Shown piece by piece: positions 1 through 8,237 of a stretch of DNA of 9,867 bases (the first letter of the stretch is position 1; every line of letters starts with the position of its first letter). The notes beneath the pieces were generated by a model that was not told where the DNA came from, made no database searches, and worked only from the letters and a program-made list of their open reading frames with translations. The DNA comes from Planctomycetota bacterium (GTDB lineage: Bacteria > Planctomycetota > Planctomycetia > Planctomycetales > Planctomycetaceae). Location of the stretch: the NCBI GenBank assembly GCA_026692825.1, contig JAPLOC010000111.1, positions 1-9,867 on the forward strand, in the 5' to 3' direction. The translations under genes and the position numbers were made by a program.

Positions 1-1
1 C

Positions 2-2035
<2,034 letters not shown>

Positions 2036-2083
2036 AGGTCGCGTGGGAATTCCGCCGCAACACACCAACCCCCTGGTTCCACC

Positions 2084-2626
2084 ATGATCCATCCCTGGCA
2101 CGACGTGACCCCTGGCGAGAATCTCCCCAGCGAGTTCAATGTCGTCATCGAAATCCCGATGGGGTCGAGCGTCAAATATGAACTCGACAAAACCACCGGT
2201 CTGCTCAAGCTCGACCGCATTCTGTACTCGGCGGTGTATTACCCCGCGAACTACGGCTTCATTCCGCAGACACTGGCACAGGACGACGACCCGCTCGACG
2301 TGCTGGTGTTGTGTCAGGAGTCGGTCTATCCGTTGACGCTGGTGAAGGCCCGCGCGATCGGACTGATGACCATGATCGACTCGGGTAAGAAAGATCACAA
2401 GATCCTGGCGGTCGCGGTCCACGACCCCGAATTCAACGGCTTTAAGGCTGCGAGCGAACTGCCAACACACCGTTTGAGCATGCTGCGGCGGTTCTTCCAG
2501 GACTACAAGCAACTCGAAATGAAAGCGGTGGAGGTCGATGAAATGGCCCCCGCCGACTTCACGTACCCAATCATCGAGGAATCGCTGCAAGCCTACAGCG
2601 AACAGCGCCGCCGGGGATTTCGGTAA
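2084..2626 (+). CDS. ppa: Inorganic pyrophosphatase, family I
   Basis: A complete 180-residue soluble cytoplasmic enzyme that hydrolyses pyrophosphate to two phosphates and so pulls biosynthetic reactions forward. The whole metal and substrate site of family I is visible: E23, K31 and E33 in EIPMGSSVKYE, R45, Y57 in YPANYGFIP, the signature aspartates D67, D69 and D72 in DDDPLDVLVL, D99, D104 and K106 in the DSGKKDHK stretch, and Y141-K142 in FFQDYKQLE. The spacing matches the E. coli enzyme closely, and the length is usual for bacteria. The ATG gives the expected N-terminus (HPWHDV). No clear Shine-Dalgarno sequence precedes it. It lies 48 bases after the DUF1553 gene on the same strand, so read-through is possible, but a functional link is unlikely. 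A hairpin starts 8 bases after the stop. Confidence 0.97.
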   Translation: MIHPWHDVTPGENLPSEFNVVIEIPMGSSVKYELDKTTGLLKLDRILYSAVYYPANYGFIPQTLAQDDDPLDVLVLCQESVYPLTLVKARAIGLMTMIDSGKKDHKILAVAVHDPEFNGFKAASELPTHRLSMLRRFFQDYKQLEMKAVEVDEMAPADFTYPIIEESLQAYSEQRRRGFR

Positions 2627-2634
2627 CGGAGAAG

Positions 2635-2665
2635 TGGCACCGGCAATTATTGATGGCCCGTGCCA
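2635..2665 (+). terminator. Hairpin just after ppa, candidate terminator
   Basis: TGGCAC (2635-2640) pairs with GTGCCA (2660-2665). The stem continues inward, after one C-C mismatch, with GGC (2642-2644) and GCC (2656-2658). The loop is about 11 bases and AT-rich. It begins 8 bases after the ppa stop, as expected for a 3'-end structure. No U-tract follows, so it is not a classical intrinsic terminator. Confidence 0.5.
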
Positions 2666-2722
2666 GCAGATTACAAAGGGCGATTTCGACACGACTCGAC
2701 AGCCGTGGCGGGAATAAAGGTG

Positions 2723-2752
2723 GGGGTTCGCGCGTTGATTCGCGCGGATCCC
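2723..2752. terminator. 12-bp hairpin at the ppa/kinase convergent junction
   Basis: Positions 2723-2734 pair with 2741-2752. The six inner pairs (CGCGCG on both arms) are perfect; the outer six include two G-U type pairs. The loop is TTGATT. It ends 8 bases beyond the stop of the minus-strand kinase gene, so it most likely closes the kinase transcript and could also act on read-through from ppa. On the minus strand it is followed by a weak T-rich stretch (CTTTATT); on the plus strand there is no T-run. Confidence 0.5.
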
Positions 2753-2760
2753 GTTGATCC

Positions 2761-4290
2761 TCATTGCGAGTCCTGATTCGCTTTGTTCCGCAGGCGTATG
2801 CCGATCAGGATTAGACTCGCAGCCCACAGCGTCCCAAATGCGAGCGGACCTGCGGATGGGCAGCGCGGAAGCACGGCAGCCAATACAAAAAAGGCCAATC
2901 CCAACGCGTAAAACCATCCCCAGTATCCGCTGGCCATCGTGAAGAAGGCCAGCCCGCTGAGGATGGCCCAATAGGGGTACAAAAAGTAGTCGTATATCCG
3001 TTCGGGACCAACCAGCATCTGGCTGACGACGGCGACAACCCCGCACGCGATGAGATAGCCGCCCCAGATGGATACAAGGTGTTTTTTCGCAGCGCTCATG
3101 GCCAGCAACTGCGGTGATCGGTAGTACCACAATACCAGCCCCATAAGGAGGAACTGAACGCTTTGCGTCGCATACACCAGTAGTTCGGGTTGCCTGGTGC
3201 CAATCACAACGAACAGGGCGAACTGTGACGCGAGAACAATCGCCGCGAACCACATCAGCACGGAGCCCCAAGACTCGAAACCGACATCGATCTGACTCCG
3301 TTGCAAGGTGCGAGACAATCGCTCCAGAAGGTTGACACTGCGCGCGGAGATCGATTCCCCTGCCAAATAACGCTCCAGGTCGCCTCGAAGGAGACTGGCG
3401 GACTCGTAGCGATGGGTTGGATCCTTCTCGAGGCACTTCAGACAGATCGTTTCCAGATCCCGGTCAACCTGCGGATTGAGCAGGCGAATTGGAGCGGGCT
3501 CGTATTCCAGTACTTGCAGTAATGTGTCCAATGGCGTCGCCGCCCGGAACGGGGGCCGTCCTGTCAAAAGTTCGTACAGGATGGCTCCCAGACCGTAAAC
3601 GTCTGCGGGAGGACCGATCGCTCGGGATTTCCCGGCGGCCTGCTCGGGTGCCATGTAGCTCGGAGTTCCGAGTACGGTGCCACTCGCCGTCTGCCCCGAG
3701 GAGACGTCGAGTCGCTTCGCCAGCCCAAAGTCAGTGATCTTCGGCGTGTCATCCTCACCCAGCAGCACGTTGGCAGGTTTCAGGTCGCGGTGGAGGACGC
3801 CCTTCTGATGAGCTTCGTGGACCGCGCTCGCAAGTTTGGCTACCAACTCTGCGGCGTCGCGGCATGAAAATGGTGTGCCGTTGATCCTTCGGTCCAGCGA
3901 CCCGCCGGGGCAAAATTCCAGGCTGAAGTAGGGCAGACCGCCATGCTCGCCGATTTCATAGATTTGGACGATGTTCGGATGTCGCAATCGGGCAATCGCT
4001 TCGGCTTCCGTGCGAAAGCGGTCGAGGTCGGCATCACTGGCGTGTCCACCACCCAGGATCATCTTCAGCGCCACAATGCGATTCAAAGTGATTTGCCGGG
4101 CCTGGTAGACGACTCCCATCCCTCCACGAGCAATTTCGGTCAAAATCTCATAACCGCCGAAGTCGCGAACGGCCGCCCCGGCCGACATTGACGCCGGCAC
4201 CGGCCCGAATTCCGAGATTCCGATCAGTGTCGGGTCGTCGGCCCCCTTCGCCTGAAGATCGGGGTTTTGGTCTGCGGCGCTGTCTGACAT
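2761..4290 (-). CDS. Membrane-anchored Ser/Thr protein kinase (Hanks/PknB type) with six-segment C-terminal membrane domain
   Basis: A complete 509-residue kinase that phosphorylates protein Ser/Thr residues. A low-complexity N-terminus of about 45 residues precedes the catalytic domain (about 47-310). All catalytic elements are present: the glycine loop ARGGMGVVY (54-62), lysine K76 in VALK, the probable helix C glutamate E95, HRDLKPAN (167-174, catalytic D169), DFG (187-189), the activation segment with GTPSYMAPEQ (208-217), D230 and R294. The kinase is therefore expected to be active. After a short juxtamembrane linker there are about six hydrophobic segments (roughly 342-364, 370-390, 405-427, 438-458, 459-475, 480-500) and a charged tail. 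No extracellular sensor domain such as PASTA, WD40 or TPR is present. The start is the first in-frame ATG that gives a normal kinase N-terminus; M35 is a possible alternative. The gene converges with ppa, and no substrate is suggested by its neighbours. Confidence 0.95.
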   Translation of the reverse strand: MSDSAADQNPDLQAKGADDPTLIGISEFGPVPASMSAGAAVRDFGGYEILTEIARGGMGVVYQARQITLNRIVALKMILGGGHASDADLDRFRTEAEAIARLRHPNIVQIYEIGEHGGLPYFSLEFCPGGSLDRRINGTPFSCRDAAELVAKLASAVHEAHQKGVLHRDLKPANVLLGEDDTPKITDFGLAKRLDVSSGQTASGTVLGTPSYMAPEQAAGKSRAIGPPADVYGLGAILYELLTGRPPFRAATPLDTLLQVLEYEPAPIRLLNPQVDRDLETICLKCLEKDPTHRYESASLLRGDLERYLAGESISARSVNLLERLSRTLQRSQIDVGFESWGSVLMWFAAIVLASQFALFVVIGTRQPELLVYATQSVQFLLMGLVLWYYRSPQLLAMSAAKKHLVSIWGGYLIACGVVAVVSQMLVGPERIYDYFLYPYWAILSGLAFFTMASGYWGWFYALGLAFFVLAAVLPRCPSAGPLAFGTLWAASLILIGIRLRNKANQDSQ

Positions 4291-4439
4291 CCTTGATCTT
4301 TCGGATCATCCACTGTGGGTGTATTCGAATCCCGTCAAACCACCCGGCGAGCAGGTCTGACCACGATTCGACAACGAGTACGGGCACCGCGAGGCCTTCG
4401 AAGACGACCGGCTCGGTGATTATCTCAATAGGCCTGCGA
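4291..4439. other. Intergenic stretch upstream of the kinase, no recognisable gene
   Basis: This must hold the kinase promoter on the minus strand, but I see no convincing -35/-10 pair. A minus-strand reading frame crosses it (residues resembling VFEGLAVPVLVVESWSDLLAGWFDG) and runs on into the start of the kinase gene in another frame. I cannot assign that peptide to any family. Confidence 0.4.
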
Positions 4440-4550
4440 ATTTTCACCGGCGGCTTGCCGAAGCGGTATGTCCCCTGGGCCGACATCACCGAATACTGGA
4501 TCGTCGATCCTCACGAGAAATGCGTTTCGCTAATTGGACGTCGTCGGTGC
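4440..4550 (+). pseudogene. Degenerate C-terminal fragment of a Uma2-family gene
   Basis: One plus-strand frame reads LPKRYVPWADITEYWIVDPHEKCVSLIG. This matches the end of the Uma2 nuclease-like domain, compare KRNEYARAGIAEYWIVDPQGQCV in the intact gene downstream. A 22-base run is identical between the two (4489-4510 and 5272-5293), and about 36 of 43 bases match around it. The first part of the domain, including the PD and E...K catalytic region, is absent. The match also fades within about 15 codons on the 3' side. It is therefore a remnant, not a gene. The boundaries are approximate. The shared EYWIVD core is conserved in the whole family, so the remnant could come from a different Uma2 paralogue and not from a duplication of this neighbour. 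Confidence 0.6.
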
Positions 4551-4630
4551 TTCACCTCTTCGCCGGGACTCTCGCCATTCCGCGACGCGCCGCGTCATGT
4601 TGTTTTTTGAAAGGATGAATTTCGCTGTGA

Positions 4631-4652
4631 GTCCTGGGGCTGCCCCCAGGGC
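4631..4652. repeat. Perfect-looking GC palindrome (9-bp arms, CTGC loop)
   Basis: GTCCTGGGG (4631-4639) pairs with CCCCAGGGC (4644-4652), with one G-T pair, around a CTGC loop. It lies between the Uma2 remnant and the intact Uma2 gene. No T-run follows, which argues against a simple terminator. It may be an intergenic palindromic repeat, but only one copy is in the window. Confidence 0.5.
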
Positions 4653-4683
4653 ATAGTTTGGTTGGTGGGGCACATTGGGGGCA

Positions 4684-4700
4684 GTCTTTCGGAGAAAGAC
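4684..4700. repeat. Short perfect palindrome (7-bp arms, GGA loop)
   Basis: GTCTTTC (4684-4690) and GAAAGAC (4694-4700) are exact inverted repeats around GGA. It sits 31 bases after the preceding palindrome and about 100 bases before the Uma2 start. The pair may form one composite intergenic element. This is inference, because no second copy is present here. Confidence 0.5.
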
Positions 4701-4730
4701 GCCTACGTTGAGTTTACGGCACGTCGCGTA

Positions 4731-4760
4731 TTGTCCCAGCCATCGATCGCATGGTACGCT
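4731..4760 (+). promoter_or_regulatory. Possible promoter of the Uma2 gene
   Basis: TTGTCC (4731-4736) and TACGCT (4755-4760) are separated by 18 bases, and TGG directly before the second box resembles an extended -10. Transcription would start about 35 bases before the ATG at 4800. The boxes are only partial matches to the sigma-70 consensus. Confidence 0.3.
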
Positions 4761-4799
4761 ACACCAACGAACAAATCGGAGTTCATCGGATCCTGCCGC

Positions 4800-5456
4800 A
4801 TGTCAACACTTCGTCAAGAACCCGTTGTCGAAACGACTCCACGCAGGGGGGGCGATGGCGAGCCGGCGTGGGATGTGGCGCTCTTGTTCCCGCTGCAAGG
4901 GCGCTGGAGCGAGGCCGATTATCTGGCGATCGACACCAACAGAATGGTCGAATTAGCCGATGGGCGACTTGAGGTTCTATCGATGCCGACGTTGTACCAC
5001 CAGTTGCTGGTGCAGTACTTCGTAATAAGACTCGATTCGCATGTTGTGGAACGGCGACTCGGACAGGTCGCGTTCGCCCCACTTCCCGTCCGCCTCTTTC
5101 CGGGAACATTCCGCGAACCCGATATCGTCTTCCTGCGGCGGGAGCGAGTCGGAAATCCACACGATCCAGTCAATGGCGCGGACTTAGTCGTCGAAGTTGT
5201 CAGCGACGGATCAGAAGACCGTCGACGTGACCTCGTCATCAAACGGAACGAATACGCCCGGGCGGGAATCGCCGAATACTGGATCGTCGATCCCCAGGGA
5301 CAATGCGTGTTGGTTTTGGTTCTGGAAGCGGGGGAATACCGCGTGCATCAGGAGTGCCGGCCGGGTGGCAGCGCCGCTTCGGTGCTGCTTCCCGGGTTTC
5401 AGATTTCCGTCGATGAATTGTTCGCGGCGGGATCGAAAAGTACGGAACGTCCGTAG
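4800..5456 (+). CDS. Uma2-family (DUF820) PD-(D/E)XK nuclease-like protein
   Basis: A complete 218-residue protein of the Uma2 family, which has a restriction-endonuclease-like fold. These genes are common in cyanobacteria and planctomycetes, often in many copies, and their cellular role is unknown. Visible features are VELADGRLEVLSMPTLYHQLL (50-70) at the front of the domain, EPDIVFL with the likely catalytic D108, LVVEVVS with E132, K148 in DLVIKRNEYARAGI, and the family hallmark EYWIVDP (159-165). The site residues are thus intact and nuclease activity is possible but unproven. The frame is open upstream to a GTG at 4662, but the ATG at 4800 gives the usual family length and avoids translating a palindrome, so I chose it. 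It converges with argJ, with only 19 bases between the stops. A degraded Uma2 tail lies about 250 bases upstream. Confidence 0.88.
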   Translation: MSTLRQEPVVETTPRRGGDGEPAWDVALLFPLQGRWSEADYLAIDTNRMVELADGRLEVLSMPTLYHQLLVQYFVIRLDSHVVERRLGQVAFAPLPVRLFPGTFREPDIVFLRRERVGNPHDPVNGADLVVEVVSDGSEDRRRDLVIKRNEYARAGIAEYWIVDPQGQCVLVLVLEAGEYRVHQECRPGGSAASVLLPGFQISVDELFAAGSKSTERP

Positions 5457-5475
5457 GCGACCAGTCAGCCCCCGT

Positions 5476-6678
5476 TCACGTCGTATAGTCGGCATTCAAC
5501 CGGACATACTCCGCCGTCAGATCGCAGGTCCAGAAGCGAACCGACTCGGGACCAAGCGGGAACTCCAGATCGATGTGAACCCGCCGATTGTTGCGAATGC
5601 CAGCCGACACTTCGGCCGCGTTGAACGGGGTGGGTGTCCCCGATTGATACAACAGCAGGCCGTTCAGCCGCAGTGTGATATCGCTTTCCGCCAGCGGAAC
5701 CCCCGCGTATCCGACCGCCGACACAATGCGCCCCCAATTCGGGTCGGCACCGGTGATCGCCGTCTTGACGAGAGGCGAGTCGGCGACCGCTTTGGCGATG
5801 CGGTAGGCGTCGGCCCGGGTGCGGAGTCCGCGAACGTCGATCTCAATCTCGTGGTCGGCCCCCTCGGCATCGCGAATGATGAGCTGCGCCAGGTCGGCGG
5901 CGACACTGTCCAGCCAGCCCTGAAACGTCTCTCGGTCATTGGCCGACGCGAGCCTCGCTCCCGACGCGCCGCTCGCCAACAGAATCACCGTATCACTGGT
6001 ACTCATGTGCCCTTCGACACTGATGCAGTTGAAGCTGCGGTCGACGGCGTGCCTCAAACAAGCGTCCGCCTCGGCGGGGGTCAATGCCACGTCGGTCAGG
6101 ATCACCGACAACATGGTCGCCATGTTGGGAGCGATCATCGCGGCCCCTTTGCAAACGCCGCTGATGCGGACCGGCTTCCCCCCAAGTGATCCCGCGCGGG
6201 TCGCCTGTTTCGGAAACGTGTCGGTGGTCATGATCCCCCGCGCGGCGTCGAGAAAGGCTCCGTCGCTGGCAGCCAGCGCGTCGACCACTTTCGGAATCCC
6301 GGCCGCGAGTTTGTCTTTGGGAAGAAACCGGCCAATAACCCCCGTGGAACAGACCAGCACATCGTCTGCGGCACAACCCAGCTTGCTGGCGACCTCGGCG
6401 GTCATCCATTCCGCGTCCGCGATTCCTTGATCACCCGTGCAGGCGTTCGAATTGCCTGAATTGATGACGACTCCCCGGGCCGTTCCCCGTGGTACCCTCC
6501 GACGCGAGACCTTGACCGGCGCTCCATGGACAAGGTTCGTCGTGAAGACCCCGGCCGCCGTCGCCGGCTTGTCGGCGACAAACAGCGACAGGTCGAACAG
6601 TTGCGGATCCTTTTTCACGCCGCAATGCAGACCCGCGGTCCGGAAACCCAGGGGGAGAGGAAGTGCGTTGACAGTCAT
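5476..6678 (-). CDS. argJ: Bifunctional glutamate N-acetyltransferase / ornithine acetyltransferase
   Basis: A complete 400-residue ArgJ. It moves the acetyl group from N-acetylornithine to glutamate, the recycling step of arginine biosynthesis; some ArgJ proteins also use acetyl-CoA, which sequence alone cannot settle. It is a cytoplasmic Ntn-type enzyme made as a precursor and self-cleaved before a threonine. That site is seen as APNMATML, with the nucleophile T188. Other hallmarks are NSGNSNACTG (73-82), the oxyanion STG (111-113), TTDTFPK (151-157), KGAAMI (177-182), SVEGHMSTSDT (220-230), DPNWGRI (312-318) and the substrate-binding end NADYTT (395-400). Two motifs differ mildly from the commonest forms (KGSGMI and VDGDTSTND), but no essential residue is missing. 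The ATG gives a normal N-terminus; no Shine-Dalgarno sequence is visible. No other arginine genes are in the window, so it is probably transcribed on its own. Confidence 0.97.
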   Translation of the reverse strand: MTVNALPLPLGFRTAGLHCGVKKDPQLFDLSLFVADKPATAAGVFTTNLVHGAPVKVSRRRVPRGTARGVVINSGNSNACTGDQGIADAEWMTAEVASKLGCAADDVLVCSTGVIGRFLPKDKLAAGIPKVVDALAASDGAFLDAARGIMTTDTFPKQATRAGSLGGKPVRISGVCKGAAMIAPNMATMLSVILTDVALTPAEADACLRHAVDRSFNCISVEGHMSTSDTVILLASGASGARLASANDRETFQGWLDSVAADLAQLIIRDAEGADHEIEIDVRGLRTRADAYRIAKAVADSPLVKTAITGADPNWGRIVSAVGYAGVPLAESDITLRLNGLLLYQSGTPTPFNAAEVSAGIRNNRRVHIDLEFPLGPESVRFWTCDLTAEYVRLNADYTT

Positions 6679-6734
6679 GGTGTTCTTGAAATGCGGGGAG
6701 TTGTGCGGAGCGCGGTTTCGCGACGTCCGAGAAC

Positions 6735-6763
6735 GAGATAGTGAGTGTTGAGTGACACTGCAA
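6735..6763 (-). promoter_or_regulatory. Possible argJ promoter
   Basis: Read on the minus strand, TTGCAG (6763-6758) and TATCTC (6740-6735) are separated by exactly 17 bases, ending 56 bases before the argJ ATG. Each box matches the sigma-70 consensus at only about half its positions, so the spacing and location are the main support. Confidence 0.25.
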
Positions 6764-6848
6764 CCGTCGCCGGAAGTTCGCGGAAAACGTCAGGCGACCT
6801 GTCGTTACTTTCCATTGGCGGCGGGAGTGGCAGCACAAAGCGAGTCCG

Positions 6849-8170
6849 TCACGCCAGAATCTCGTGAACCACCTCACCCGCCACATCGGTCAAACGGTAG
6901 TCACGTCCCGAATGGCGGAACGTCAGGCGTTCGTGGTCCAGTCCCATCAGGTGCAGAATTGTGGCGTGAAAATCGTGGACATGGACTTTGTCTTTCGCGA
7001 CATCAATGCCGTACTCATCCGATTCTCCATACGCGATTCCCGGCTTCACCCCCGCTCCCGCCAACCAGCTCGAAAAGACCCAGTGATGGTGTTCCCGTCC
7101 CCGGGCGTCGGGGGCCGAATTGAACCGACATTCTTCGCCAGTGGAACGTGCGTCTGCATGTCGCCGTGCGCGTCCCAGTTCCCCGACGAACCGACATCGA
7201 TCAGCTCCACGAACCGCACGCCGCGCTCCGCGAGCCGCCGCGCGACCAGGCACTGCCACGCGAAACCGCCGGTCCCTCCTCGGTCCAGCCCATACATTTT
7301 GAGCGTCGCGTCGGTCTCTTGTGACAGGTCAAAAACCTCGGGCATCGCGGCCTGCATGCCGAACGCGGTTTCAAACGACTTGATCCGGGCAGCGAGCAAT
7401 GGATCCCCGGAGCGGTTTGCCTGATGCCGCTGGTTCATCTTCGACATCACCCCCAGCTCCATTTCCTGAAGCCGGCCACTGGCGGCGCGACGCTGGATGT
7501 TCGCCACCGGCTCGCGCCCCGGGACGACCAGCGTCCCCTGGTGCGATCCCGGGAGAAAATCACTGCCCCACACCTGACCGCCGGCGTAGGGGGAATGCGG
7601 CGCAATGACCACAAACGACGGCAGGTTGTTGTTCATCGTTCCCAGGCCGTAGCTGACCCATGAACCGATGCTCGGACGCGCGAACGTGAACGACCCGGTA
7701 TGAATTCCCAGCGTCGCTTCGTAATGGTTCGTGTGATCGGATTTCATCGAACGAATCACACACAAATCGTCGACGCACTCCGCCATGTGCGGAAACAGGC
7801 CGCTGACTTCGGTTCCCGACTGGCCATGCGGCGCGAACGCCCACTCAGGCCGTTTGAGGAACATTTTGAAGTCCCCCTTCCGCCCCTGAAATTCGTTGAC
7901 GGGAACCGTCTTGCCGGCGTCAGCAAACAGCTTCGGTTTGGGATCGAACGTGTCGACGTGCGAGACCCCGCCACTCATGAACAGGAAGATCACCCGCTTC
8001 GCCTTGGGGGGGAAGTGGGTCGGCTTCGGAGCGAGCGGGTCGGCGGATGTCGACGGGCCGGCGTCGTCGGCGAGCAGTTGCGACACAATTCCCGGAAACA
8101 ACAGCGAGCCGCCGACCATCGATCGCAGCGCGTCGCGACGATTGGGCAATGCCGCGGGTGAGGTGTTCAT
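6849..8170 (-). pseudogene. DUF1501 protein gene broken by an internal deletion and frameshift
   Basis: The ATG at 8170 opens a DUF1501 protein (sulfatase/alkaline-phosphatase-like superfamily, usually exported, function unknown). It has a Tat-type signal, NRRDALRSMVGGSLLFPGIVSQLLA (residues 10 to about 34), then VIFLFMSGGVSHVDTFDPKP, SDHTNHYEATLGIHTGS and GNWDAHGDMQTHVPLAKNV (to residue 348). After that the frame goes wrong and ends at 7046. The rest of the domain continues in another frame from about 7124 to the stop at 6849, with GREHHHWVFSSWLAGAGVKPG, HVHDFHATILHLMGLDHERLT and GRDYRLTDVAGEVVHEI. The stretch of about 30 residues normally found between these parts, including EFGR, is missing at the join. 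The two parts add to about 440 residues, against a usual length near 470. A truncated product could be made but would lack the C-terminal conserved region. It lies 67 bases after the DUF1553 gene, probably in one operon. An assembly error is the alternative. Confidence 0.85.
7122..7132 (-). other. Inferred deletion junction in the DUF1501 gene
   Basis: On the minus strand the codons for LAKNV (ending near 7127) are followed at once by bases that in another frame read CRFNSAPDARGRE, where EFGRFNSAPDARGRE would be expected. Bases around GTCGG could belong to either side, which suggests joining at a short microhomology. The missing length (roughly 90 bases, not a multiple of three) is inferred from the family pattern. 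Confidence 0.55.
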
Positions 8171-8237
8171 GAGGTTTCTTTGTGGTTTGGAACAGGGCCT
8201 GGGTCGGCGGTGTGTTGTCGGTCAGTCGGTCGAAGCG

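Noticed and set aside
4188..4610. A 140-codon plus-strand frame treated as a whole gene
   Set aside because: Its first third is antisense to the kinase start. Only a short part around EYWIVDP resembles a known family, so it is reported as a Uma2 remnant.
4662..4799. Upstream GTG start for the Uma2 gene, adding 46 residues
   Set aside because: The extra residues do not resemble a Uma2 N-terminus and would translate through the 4684-4700 palindrome and the possible promoter. The ATG at 4800 gives normal family length.
5197..6189. A 330-codon plus-strand open frame
   Set aside because: It overlaps the end of the Uma2 gene in another frame and is antisense to argJ. The arginine-rich translation has no domain.
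6766..6798. Inverted repeat GTCGCC / GGCGAC between the DUF1501 and argJ genes
   Set aside because: The arms are only 6 bases with a 21-base loop, and such a match is easily found by chance in GC-rich DNA.
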